A stretch of 64,000 nt of DNA from assembly GCF_039696035.1 (NCBI RefSeq), contig NZ_CP155567.1, forward strand, positions 434,001 through 498,000. The letters are read 5' to 3'. This document shows, in pieces, positions 1 through 7,600 of the stretch. The notes under the pieces are model-generated. The model saw only the letters and a program-made list of their open reading frames with translations. It did no database searches and had not been told where the DNA came from. A program made the position numbers and the translations under genes. The stretch is from Microbulbifer sp. SAOS-129_SWC. Its GTDB lineage: Bacteria; Pseudomonadota; Gammaproteobacteria; Pseudomonadales; Cellvibrionaceae. Each line of letters begins with the position of its first letter. The first letter of the stretch is position 1.

Positions 1-304
1 CCGTCAATACCGGCACCAGGTTGAAGTTCTGGAAGATGATGCCGTAGGTGCGGCTGCGCAGCTGGTCCAGCGCCTTGTCTTCGAGCTGGCTCACCGGTTG
101 GCCGAGCACGCGGATCTCGCCGGAACTGGCGTAGTCCAGGCAGCCGATCAGGTTCAGCATGGTGGTCTTGCCGCTGCCGCTGGGGCCGGTCAGGGCGACG
201 AAGTCGCCCTCGCAGACGGTGAAATCGACCTGGTCGAGGGCGCTCACCTCCACCTCGCCAAGCCGGTAGTGTTTACTGACGGATTCGAATTCGACCAGGT
301 TCAT
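1..304 (-). CDS. ABC transporter ATP-binding protein (partial, 3' end beyond window)
   Basis: N-terminal half of an ABC ATPase of the MacB/LolD type, which powers export or release of substrates at the inner membrane. The translation starts MNLVEFESVSKHYRLG and shows the Walker A motif GPSGSGKTT near residue 40, followed by a Q-loop-like stretch (IIFQNFNLVP). The signature motif and Walker B lie outside the window. The ATG is preceded by AGGAG at good spacing. It lies 69 bp downstream of the outer-membrane protein gene on the same strand, so it is probably the last visible gene of the operon that begins near 7289, with a permease likely to follow. Substrate cannot be read from the sequence; an exporter for the operon's product is inference. 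Confidence 0.85.
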   Translation of the reverse strand, partial: MNLVEFESVSKHYRLGEVEVSALDQVDFTVCEGDFVALTGPSGSGKTTMLNLIGCLDYASSGEIRVLGQPVSQLEDKALDQLRSRTYGIIFQNFNLVPVLT

Positions 305-373
305 CGGTTTTCTCCTTGTTTCTCATCTCTCAGTGCCGCCGGCGGGTGGCTGAATAACCCTTTGCCCGGCCGC

Positions 374-1624
374 TCAAAAAAACGCATCCAGGGCCAGGTA
401 GGCGCTGCGGGTCACCGGCTGGCTCATCTCCAGCGCGGCGTCGGCGCGGTTGTTCGACAGCCCCAGGTACACCGTGGTGGTATCGCTGGGGCTGAAGGAC
501 AGCTCGGCAAAAGCGCTGCTGCTGGGCCGGTCGAGGCCCTGCAGCAGGCGCGCAGTCAGGCCCCAGCGGCGGTCGCCGAACAGCTTTGGCCAGGTGCCCT
601 GCAGTAGCGCGTAGCGCGACTGTACGAACGGGTGCAGGGGTCGGTTGCGCGACGGTCCGCGCCCCGCCGACGGGTACGCCGCCAGCAGTGGATTGCGCCA
701 TTCCGTCTCGCTCAGTGCGTAGCCGTTGTAGATCAGCTCCAGGCCGATCTCGGCGCCGGAGGCGGCGCCGTAGCGCAGGTTGGCGACGCCATCCCAGTGC
801 CAGTGCGCGCGGTTCTGTGCCAGTGGCGCCGCGCTACCGTCGCCTTCGGCGTAACCGCGCGAGGCGGCCGCCTCGGCGCCGAAGGTCCAGGCGTCACCGA
901 GGCCGTGCTGGAAATAACCGCCGACGTAGGGGCGGAAGCCGCCACCGCCGCCGGCCACGGTGCCGACCGTAGTGATCTGTCCCTCGACCCAGTTCCACTC
1001 GGCGCGGGCCAGGCCAAAACCGCCGCCGCTGTCGATACCCGCCACCTCGTCGAGGCGCGGGTCGGCCAGCAGCAGGCTGGCGCGCCCGTGCGCGGACAGG
1101 TCGGCGCTGGCAAAGGCCATCGGCTTGCCGGGAATATCCCGCCGCGGCGTGACTGCGCCGTTGTCCGGGAACAGGCGGTTGGTGGGGCTGTACAGCAGTG
1201 ACGGGCCCCAACCCACCAGGCGCTTGCCCGCGCCGATGCGGCGGCCGCTGCCCAGGTCGTGCAGCACATAGCCCTCGGCGAGCCAGTCCGGTTGCGGATC
1301 CGGCAGCGACGCCGGGCGGTCGCCGCTGGCCGCGGCCAGCCGCGGTTTGAGCACCAGGCGGGTGTCGTCGCAGGGTGCCGCGCTGCAGCGCAGCTGCAGG
1401 TCGAGGCGCAACTCGGCGGCGCTGCGGTCGGCACTGCCGCCGCCCAGCGGCGCGAACAACTGCTGTTGCTCGCGGATCAGTTGCAGGGTCCACTCGCTGT
1501 CGCTGCTCCAGCGGCTGTCCGCTGACTGGGTGGCAAAGGCCCAGTCGTCAGCGGCCGTCGGCGCGGCGGCGAACACTGCCAGCAGGGCGGCGCTCAGGCC
1601 GGTTGCAGGGCGCGGATTTCGCAT
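374..1624 (-). CDS. Outer-membrane beta-barrel protein, function unknown
   Basis: A 416-residue protein with a signal peptide (about residues 1-25, ending near PTAA) and a sequence rich in alternating aromatic and glycine strands, ending in ALDAFF; a C-terminal Phe is typical of BAM-assembled outer-membrane barrels. A WGPSLLYSPTNRLFP stretch recalls the conserved WGPS region of Wzi/porin-like barrel proteins, but I cannot assign a family with certainty. The start overlaps the 3' end of the ligase gene by 31 bp, and GAGAG sits about 6 nt upstream of the ATG. Being between a ligase gene and an ABC ATPase gene suggests it helps carry the operon's product to the surface; that role is inference. 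Confidence 0.75.
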   Translation of the reverse strand: MRNPRPATGLSAALLAVFAAAPTAADDWAFATQSADSRWSSDSEWTLQLIREQQQLFAPLGGGSADRSAAELRLDLQLRCSAAPCDDTRLVLKPRLAAASGDRPASLPDPQPDWLAEGYVLHDLGSGRRIGAGKRLVGWGPSLLYSPTNRLFPDNGAVTPRRDIPGKPMAFASADLSAHGRASLLLADPRLDEVAGIDSGGGFGLARAEWNWVEGQITTVGTVAGGGGGFRPYVGGYFQHGLGDAWTFGAEAAASRGYAEGDGSAAPLAQNRAHWHWDGVANLRYGAASGAEIGLELIYNGYALSETEWRNPLLAAYPSAGRGPSRNRPLHPFVQSRYALLQGTWPKLFGDRRWGLTARLLQGLDRPSSSAFAELSFSPSDTTTVYLGLSNNRADAALEMSQPVTRSAYLALDAFF

Positions 1625-3384
1625 GGGGCACTCTCGCGGTCGTCGGCTTGGCGCTGCCCGGGGCACTGCAGCAGCTGGTTGTATTGCTCGCGCAGGCGGC
1701 GCTTGAGGGTCTTGCCGGTGGCGCCCATGGGAAACGCCTGCCAGTCGAGCAGCCACAGGTGGGCCAGTTGCTGCGCTTCCGGCAGTTGTCGATTCAACTC
1801 GCGGCGCAGCGTCTCGACATCGGCGATGCGCGCGCCACGGCGCGGCGCTACCACTGCGGCCGGCACCTCCCGCGCACCGCTGCGCGGGCGCACGCCAAAC
1901 ACACTGGTATCCAGTACCGCCGGGTGTTTCAGCACTGTCTCTTCGAGCGGCAGCGTGTAGACCGGGCCGCTGGCGGTGTGCATCACGTCCACCTCGCGGT
2001 CCAGGTGCACCACTTCGCCGTCGTCGCCGAGGCGCACCAGGTCGCCGGTGAACCACCAGCCGTCGCGGGTGCTGGAGTAGAAGACGTCGTGGGCGTTCCA
2101 GTAACCGCCGAACATACTGATGCCGCGGATCATCAGGCGGCCCACTTCGCCCCGGGGTACCGGGTTGCCGGCCGCGTCGGCGATCCTGATTTGCGGCCCC
2201 AGCGGTGTGCGGCGACCGACACGGCGCGCGAAGTTTTTCGTCCACGGGGTGGCGATGCGCAGCAGTGCGGCAATGCCCACTTCACTGGAACCGAGGCCGT
2301 CGACAAACAGCGAGCCGCGCACGGGAATGCCGAGGCGCTTGAAGAAGGAGCCGTGCGGCAGGAAGGCGCGCTGCTGCACCTCGTGGCTGGCGTCGGCCGT
2401 GGTACCCCAGATGCGCAGGCTGTCCAGGTCGAGGTCGGTGGCGCCGGCCTCGATCAGGCGGGTGTAGGTAACCGGAAAACTGAAAAACACCGTCGGTTTG
2501 CGCCGCTGCAGCAGCTGCATCAGGTCCGCTGCCGCTAGTTCGCTGTCGACGATGCAGCGCACGCCCATCAGCAGCACGCCGTGCAGGTACAGGTGGGATA
2601 CCTGGTGGTTCAGCGGCAGTGCAAAACAGGCCAGGTCGCGGGTGGAGACCGGGTTGAACAGCACGATGGAGCGCAGCGACTGGGCAATGCCCTGCTGCTT
2701 CAGGATCACCCCCTTGGGCACGCCGGTGGTGCCGGAGGTGTGCACTATGTACAGCGGGTCGGCGCCGCCGCGGCTGCGCACCGGTGCCGGCGACAGTTCC
2801 CGTGTCAGCAGCTCGGCGAGACTGTGCAGCCAGGGCGGCGCGCTGGCGCCGTGCAGCGGTGCATCGGCCAGTACCACCTGTTCCAGCGTGGTGACGGGGC
2901 GCTCGCCATCCGCGGTGGCGAGCTTGCGCCAGCCGCCGTTGTCAGTGATCAGCAGCCGCGCGCCCATGCGCTCGATATAGCCGGCGGCGATTTCCGGCGC
3001 GACATTGCCGTTGATCGGCACGGCGATGGCGCCGATACGCAGCGCCGCCACCGAGAACAGGAAATAGTCGAACTGGTTGGCTTTGTAGATTGCCACCCGA
3101 TCGCCTTCGTTGATCCCGAGTTGGTGCCAGCAGGCGGACAGGCGCTTGGCCATGGCCAGCAGCTGCGGTGCGCTCCACTGCTGTTCCGTGTGCCACGCAA
3201 GCGGCTGGGCCAATTCAATCAGTTTGCGCTCGCCGTGGCGGCGCGCGGCAAATTCCAGTGCGCGATCGACGCGGTCATCCCAGCCGGCGAGCAGCGCCAG
3301 GCGGCCGATATAGCCGAGGCGGGCACCGGCAAACAGCAGGTAGCCGAATAGCGCGAGGGCGAGTGCGATCAGTGCGTAGCTCAT
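1594..3384 (-). CDS. Membrane-anchored AMP-forming ligase (acyl-CoA synthetase/FATP-like)
   Basis: A 596-residue member of the class I adenylate-forming superfamily, which activates a carboxylic acid with ATP to an acyl-adenylate. Residues about 3-35 form one hydrophobic segment, as in FATP-type very-long-chain acyl-CoA synthetases. The phosphate loop HTSGTTGVPKG is at about 215-225, with WGTT, GWWFTGDLV and a C-terminal GKTLKRRL carrying the usual catalytic lysine. No carrier-protein domain is fused. The ATG overlaps the TGA of the acyltransferase gene (ATGA), so translation is coupled. Whether the substrate is a fatty acid or an aromatic acid cannot be decided. A much longer upstream reading frame exists but overlaps the acyltransferase and is not the gene. 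Confidence 0.85.
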   Translation of the reverse strand: MSYALIALALALFGYLLFAGARLGYIGRLALLAGWDDRVDRALEFAARRHGERKLIELAQPLAWHTEQQWSAPQLLAMAKRLSACWHQLGINEGDRVAIYKANQFDYFLFSVAALRIGAIAVPINGNVAPEIAAGYIERMGARLLITDNGGWRKLATADGERPVTTLEQVVLADAPLHGASAPPWLHSLAELLTRELSPAPVRSRGGADPLYIVHTSGTTGVPKGVILKQQGIAQSLRSIVLFNPVSTRDLACFALPLNHQVSHLYLHGVLLMGVRCIVDSELAAADLMQLLQRRKPTVFFSFPVTYTRLIEAGATDLDLDSLRIWGTTADASHEVQQRAFLPHGSFFKRLGIPVRGSLFVDGLGSSEVGIAALLRIATPWTKNFARRVGRRTPLGPQIRIADAAGNPVPRGEVGRLMIRGISMFGGYWNAHDVFYSSTRDGWWFTGDLVRLGDDGEVVHLDREVDVMHTASGPVYTLPLEETVLKHPAVLDTSVFGVRPRSGAREVPAAVVAPRRGARIADVETLRRELNRQLPEAQQLAHLWLLDWQAFPMGATGKTLKRRLREQYNQLLQCPGQRQADDRESAPCEIRALQPA

Positions 3385-4799
3385 GACAGCTTCAACTCCG
3401 GGCTGGATTCCATCTCGGCCAGCAGTCGCCACAGGGCCTTCAGGTAGGGCGCGGCAAACTGGCGGTGGATATCGGTAAAAGCCGCGCGGCGGTAGACCAG
3501 GTCGAGTTGCATGCGGCCGTTGACGGTGGGGGTGTAGAGAATGAAATCGTAGGGCGGCACCAGGCAGCCGAAGCCGACGTAACTCTGCGTGGTGTGCTCG
3601 GGCGAGCCGAAACTGGTGAAGTCCTCGGCGATACGTCCGGGATTCGAGTAGCAGGCGTTGGTGCCCTGGCAGCGGTTCAGCAGGCGACGCGCGAGACCGC
3701 GCAGCGGACGCAGGCGCAGCAGCGGCAGCAGCGCCTCGAGCCGACCGAGCTCGGTGCCGATTCCGCGCTCGCCGCGCGCGCTGGCCACGGCGCCGTGCAC
3801 ACTGCGCAGCAGCGCCGCACAGCTCTGGCCCCTGCGCAGGCGGATGTTGCTGGGGACCAGGTAGTTGCGGAAACTGCGGTCGTAACGGGGCTCGATCAGG
3901 CGTCGCAGGCTCACCGCACAGGTGATGCGTAACTGCCCGCGGCCAATGCCGTCGCTGTGTTCCATCAGTCGCGCCAGCGCCGCGCACAGCACGGTATTGA
4001 CGGTGACGCCCGCAGCCCGCGCGGCGCCGCCGAGGCGCTGCTCCAGTTCGCGCGGCATCAGGCTCTGGAAGAAATCCAGCTGGCCGACCGCCGGATTGCC
4101 GGCGCCGGTCTCCCAGCGCTGGCCGCCAAGGCCGGTGGCCAGGCCGCTGTCGCGATGCAGCAGGTCGCCGACAACACTGGTGCAGGCGCGCAGCCAGCGC
4201 AGTGCGCGCGGCAGTGGCCGGTACCACTCGGGGCGGATCTGGGGCAGCGGCGCAAACGGCAGTTTGCCGACCGATGCGCGCGCGCCCGGCACGCCGCTGA
4301 GGTGCGCGTACTGGTCGATGATGGCGCGCAGTATCAGGCAGTCGCTGCGCGCGTCGGCGACACCGTGGTGGCTGCTCAGGTAGACACAGGAATTGTGTCC
4401 GCCGGCGCCGCTTACCAGCAGCAGTTGCAGCGGCGGCCGCGCGCGCCAGGTGAGGCGGTGCGCGCTGCTGAAATCCATCAGCAGGTGGCGAAAGCTGGGA
4501 TCGTTGAAATCACAGGGGGCGGCGTAGTCGCGCTGCGCCACCCAGCGGTGGGCAGCGGTGCCGCGCCGGCGCAGCTGGCCGCCGACAGGGTCTGTGTGTA
4601 GCAGCGGGATCTGTGCCGCTGCGCGCTGGACGCTCTGCTCCAGCAGTTCGGGGTCCAGGCGCCCGCTGACGATCACAATCTGGTTGGTGTTGACATTGGC
4701 CATCTCGCCGAGGTGCACGAAGACCTCGGCCAGGGCGTCCAGCGGCTGCGCGCTGCCGCGCGCCACGTCGGTCGGAGCTGGGGAAGTTAGCGCAGTCAC
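3381..4799 (-). CDS. Condensation-domain-type acyltransferase
   Basis: A 472-residue stand-alone protein of the condensation/CoA-dependent acyltransferase fold (NRPS C domains, PapA5, wax-ester synthases), which joins an activated acyl group to an amine or alcohol. The key HHxxxD motif is present as HHGVADA (His144, His145, Asp149), with Ala in place of the usual final Gly. No signal peptide or membrane segment is seen. The start is GTG with AGGGAGG five bases upstream. It lies 11 bp after the reductase gene and overlaps the ligase gene by 4 bp, so the ligase is likely to supply its acyl donor. Substrates are unknown. Confidence 0.8.
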   Translation of the reverse strand: MTALTSPAPTDVARGSAQPLDALAEVFVHLGEMANVNTNQIVIVSGRLDPELLEQSVQRAAAQIPLLHTDPVGGQLRRRGTAAHRWVAQRDYAAPCDFNDPSFRHLLMDFSSAHRLTWRARPPLQLLLVSGAGGHNSCVYLSSHHGVADARSDCLILRAIIDQYAHLSGVPGARASVGKLPFAPLPQIRPEWYRPLPRALRWLRACTSVVGDLLHRDSGLATGLGGQRWETGAGNPAVGQLDFFQSLMPRELEQRLGGAARAAGVTVNTVLCAALARLMEHSDGIGRGQLRITCAVSLRRLIEPRYDRSFRNYLVPSNIRLRRGQSCAALLRSVHGAVASARGERGIGTELGRLEALLPLLRLRPLRGLARRLLNRCQGTNACYSNPGRIAEDFTSFGSPEHTTQSYVGFGCLVPPYDFILYTPTVNGRMQLDLVYRRAAFTDIHRQFAAPYLKALWRLLAEMESSPELKLS

Positions 4800-4810
4800 C
4801 GGGGCCTCCC

Positions 4811-5905
4811 TCAACCTGCCTCGACGGCGCGCGGTTCGCGCTGGGGCGCGACCTCGCCGGCGTACCAGCGGCACAGGGCGTGCACCTGCTCGCGGCTCAG
4901 CGGTTCCAGCGGCCGGGGCTGGTTGGTGGCCGCATCGAGACGGGTGCGCTCGAACTGCCACTCGGTGAGCGCGAAGGGGCGGTTGGCGCCCACCGCGCGG
5001 TCGAATTTCTGTTCCAGCGAGGTGGCCGGCGCACCGAGGCGGGTTTTGACATTGGCCACCTGGCCCCAGATGTGCACCAGCTCCTGCATCGCCACGCCGG
5101 TGCCGCCGGCGCTGTGGAAGACCTCGAAGCCGGTGCCCGCATCGGCGCGCAGGGTCAGCGAGCAGGCGTCGCTGGCGAGCCGGTCGATCGGCACCAGATC
5201 CGGGCGGGTGTGCGGCAACAAGTCGACGGTCAGTTCGCGGTGGCCGGCGCGGGCGATGGCGAGTACCGCATCCTGGAACATGTAAAAGCCGAAGCCGTTG
5301 CGGTGTGTCCAGCCGGTTTGACTGTGGCCGACGACTACAGTGGGGCGGAACACAGACACCGGCAGCTGGTGGCGCTGGTGCAGCAGGTGCAGGGACTGTT
5401 CGGCGCTCCACTTGGTCACCTGGTAGGTGTTGACCATGTGGCTCTGCGCATGCAGCTGCTCGGGCACCGGGCCACCTGCCATGCCGGCGACATAGGCGGT
5501 GGAAACATAGTAGAAACGGCGGCAGCTGGGCGCGCGCTGCGCGACCGTATGGTAGAGGCGCGCGGTGGTGCCGACGTTGGTGCCGAAGGATTGCGCCAGC
5601 TTGTGGGCGGAATAGCTCATTTCCGCGGCGACATGCCAGACCTCGGTGATGTCGGCCAGCGCCGCGTCGGACAGCCCGTTCTCCAGTTCGGCGAAATCGA
5701 TATTGACGACGCGCAGGTGTTGTTTCACGGCGCCGCTGATGTCCAGGCCGCAGCCGTGCGCGGCGCTCAGGACCGCGTTCAGGGTGCGCACACCGTCCGG
5801 GTCGTTGCGCGATACCGCGGTGACGCCGGCGCCACGCGCGAGCAGGTTGGCCGCCAGGGCGCTGCCGACGAAACCGGTGGCGCCGGTGATCAGTATCTGA
5901 TGCAC
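4811..5905 (-). CDS. NAD(P)-dependent extended SDR / thioester-reductase-like protein
   Basis: A 364-residue extended short-chain dehydrogenase of the NAD-binding-4 (thioester reductase, male-sterility) type. The nucleotide loop TGATGFVG is at residues 7-14, STAY at about 135, and the catalytic YxxxK pair is Tyr161/Lys165. Such enzymes reduce thioesters to aldehydes or alcohols, or act as epimerases/dehydrogenases on small molecules; the free-standing form here could use a CoA ester. I chose the GTG at 5905 because GGAG lies 7 nt upstream; the GTG at 5911 has the same motif almost touching it. It is 70 bp downstream of the DHQS-like gene in the same operon. Confidence 0.8.
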   Translation of the reverse strand: MHQILITGATGFVGSALAANLLARGAGVTAVSRNDPDGVRTLNAVLSAAHGCGLDISGAVKQHLRVVNIDFAELENGLSDAALADITEVWHVAAEMSYSAHKLAQSFGTNVGTTARLYHTVAQRAPSCRRFYYVSTAYVAGMAGGPVPEQLHAQSHMVNTYQVTKWSAEQSLHLLHQRHQLPVSVFRPTVVVGHSQTGWTHRNGFGFYMFQDAVLAIARAGHRELTVDLLPHTRPDLVPIDRLASDACSLTLRADAGTGFEVFHSAGGTGVAMQELVHIWGQVANVKTRLGAPATSLEQKFDRAVGANRPFALTEWQFERTRLDAATNQPRPLEPLSREQVHALCRWYAGEVAPQREPRAVEAG

Positions 5906-5975
5906 TTCCACTCTCCTTTTGTGGTTGATGGCATAGCGGCGGGCGGCGTTGTGTGCCGCCCGCGGGTGGCAGGAA

Positions 5976-7289
5976 TCAAAGCTCGATGATGTGCTCGTCC
6001 ACCTTCACGCCCACGTGGCGGCCGGGCTCGGTGCCGAAGCCGAGTACGCGATCGCCCGGTTTCAGCTCGGTCACGTTGCGCGGCATGGCCTTGTCGGAGA
6101 AGACCCGTACATGCCAGTCGTCCTGCATGATGATGTTGACCTTGCGGTTGTCCGGGAATGAGGCCTCGATCAGCAGCAGCGGGCGGATTTCGGTTTTGGT
6201 GCGGCCCACGTATACCTGGCGGGTCTCGCCGCGGGCATTGACGGTGGTCAGCCGGCTGCCGGCGCGCAGCTCGCTGATGTAGCTGGTGCGGTCGTTGCTC
6301 TGGAACACGTAGCTGTGCACCGAGGCGGCGTTGATGCGGAACGGGCGCAGCTCCATGTACGGCAGGTGGAAGACTTCCGGGCAGCAGAGGAGGCCGCCGG
6401 TGGAGGTGGAGCCGACGAGGATGCCCTCATCGGGATTGAACATGTGGGTGGTGTCGATACAGGCGCGGTAGCCCAGGCCGAGGTGGGTGATGCGGTCGAT
6501 GGTGCCCACCTGGATATCGATTTTGGGGGAACTCTGCGTATCCATCTTGCTGGCAAAATGGTCGAACTGTTCCATGGTGGTGAAGGCCGCGAGGACACCA
6601 TCGCTGCCCAGTTCCAGCACGCCGAGGGCGATGACGGCATCGTCCGCATCCTGGTGGACTTCCTTCAGCAGTACCGTGTTGGTTGTGTGCAGTTCGGCAA
6701 TGACCAGTTCCAGCGGAATGTTGGTCGGGTCCTTGAAGGACACCATCAGGTGGTCGTAGTGCATACCCTGATGGAAGGAGGCGTGCAGGCTCGCGGCATT
6801 GTCGACATGCATGCGCAGGCTGGTGCGATAGCCGGCGTCCCGGGCGCTGGTGAGGACATCGGTGCTGTAGCTGGAGATCACGGTGATGCGTTTCCGGCCG
6901 GCGTCGCTGTCGAGCAGCTCGGCCATTTTCTGCCACTCGTCGCGGTTCTCCAGGTGCAGCACCCGCTGCAGGCGCGGTGAGATACGCTGGTCCAGGGATT
7001 CCAGGTTGTCCGCATAGAGCACCACGCCGTTGTAGCGGCCCTGGCCGAGGCGCTGCACAATCGCGTTGCAGTCTTCGCTGTCGAGGGTCGCGAGTACGCG
7101 GGAGTCATACCAGAGCACGTGTTCGCGGTTGTCCGGCACCTCGGTGGTGGCGGGGAAGAGCGCGGTGTTACTCGGTGGCACCGGCTCCAGCGGCGTGGTG
7201 GGTTCACGCTGGCCCGCAGCCGGTTGCGCGGCAGTTGGCTTGTGTGCGTTTTTTTTCGCAGCCGGGCGTTTGCTCTGAACTTGTTCCAT
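5976..7289 (-). CDS. 3-dehydroquinate synthase II-like enzyme (AroB'/GriH family)
   Basis: A 437-residue protein. From about residue 55 to the end it matches the archaeal-type 3-dehydroquinate synthase (DHQS II) family in its late motifs: GTIDRITHLGLG, GILVGSTSTGGLL, PFRINAASVHSYV, SELRAGSRL, VGRTKTEIRPLLLIEA, the VTELKPGDRVL segment and RHVGVKVDEHIIE. In bacteria a homologue, GriH of the grixazone pathway, cyclises a linear amino-sugar-like intermediate to 3-amino-4-hydroxybenzoate. The first 50 residues are a Lys/Ala/Pro-rich extension. ATG at 7289 is preferred (AGGA 6 nt upstream) over GTG at 7304. It is the first gene of the operon. No GriI-like aldolase partner is in the window, so the AHBA reaction is inference. 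Confidence 0.8.
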   Translation of the reverse strand: MEQVQSKRPAAKKNAHKPTAAQPAAGQREPTTPLEPVPPSNTALFPATTEVPDNREHVLWYDSRVLATLDSEDCNAIVQRLGQGRYNGVVLYADNLESLDQRISPRLQRVLHLENRDEWQKMAELLDSDAGRKRITVISSYSTDVLTSARDAGYRTSLRMHVDNAASLHASFHQGMHYDHLMVSFKDPTNIPLELVIAELHTTNTVLLKEVHQDADDAVIALGVLELGSDGVLAAFTTMEQFDHFASKMDTQSSPKIDIQVGTIDRITHLGLGYRACIDTTHMFNPDEGILVGSTSTGGLLCCPEVFHLPYMELRPFRINAASVHSYVFQSNDRTSYISELRAGSRLTTVNARGETRQVYVGRTKTEIRPLLLIEASFPDNRKVNIIMQDDWHVRVFSDKAMPRNVTELKPGDRVLGFGTEPGRHVGVKVDEHIIEL

Positions 7290-7480
7290 GGTTTCCTGGC
7301 TCACTGATTGAATGGTTTACAGGTGATTAGCGGGTAGTGCCGCGCGCGGCGGCGCTGCCGGGAAGCGCTGCGGGAGACGGGAGAAAAACCGCTGAAATCC
7401 TTCCGTCGCCGACTTCCCTGTGTGCGGCTGGATGGCCGCTGACAACGCTGTGCAGCCTATGATTGGCGGTAGCGGGCGTC

Positions 7481-7500
7481 ACCTAGCAGATCTGTTAGGT
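7481..7500. promoter_or_regulatory. lux-box-like palindrome (putative LuxR-family operator)
   Basis: The sequence ACCTAGCAGATCTGTTAGGT is a 20-bp inverted repeat with one mismatched pair. It fits the CT-N12-AG, CAGATCTG-centred pattern of LuxR/LasR/RhlR-type operators. On the minus strand its inner edge is 21 nt from a TAGGCT hexamer (7459-7454), close to the class II lux promoter layout, where the box replaces the -35. No luxR or luxI gene is in the window, so the regulator is unknown. Confidence 0.45.
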
Positions 7501-7570
7501 TCGGGGCGGGGGCACATTTGTTAGCGGGGGGGCGGGTGTGCAAAAAACCACCACCCAATCGGCTTTCTGG

Positions 7571-7576
7571 TACAAT
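7571..7576 (+). promoter_or_regulatory. Possible -10 element of epmB
   Basis: TACAAT lies 24 bp before the epmB start codon, in a TGGTACAATCCGCGC context. No good -35 hexamer is seen 16-18 bp upstream, so this is a weak call resting on one element. Confidence 0.3.
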
Positions 7577-7600
7577 CCGCGCTTTTCGCTCAGAAGGCCT

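Larger units (their letters stand above)
7290..7600. other. Divergent intergenic region between biosynthetic operon and epmB
   Basis: About 310 bp with no convincing gene. It holds a near-perfect 20-bp palindrome at 7481-7500 (separate entry), a minus-strand TAGGCT -10-like hexamer (7459-7454), a purine-rich stretch near 7375-7385 and, on the plus side, TACAAT at 7571-7576 ahead of epmB. The 5' leader of the minus-strand operon would be about 150 nt. Confidence 0.6.

Noticed and set aside
1594..4227. Long open frame extending the ligase far upstream
   Set aside because: The added part overlaps the acyltransferase gene in another frame and is Arg/Ala-rich without conserved motifs; the ATGA overlap at 3384 gives a natural start.
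1..7304. Reading the left operon as an NRPS cluster
   Set aside because: No carrier-protein domain and no multidomain chain is present; the condensation-like and adenylating proteins are separate, and the ligase looks FATP-like.
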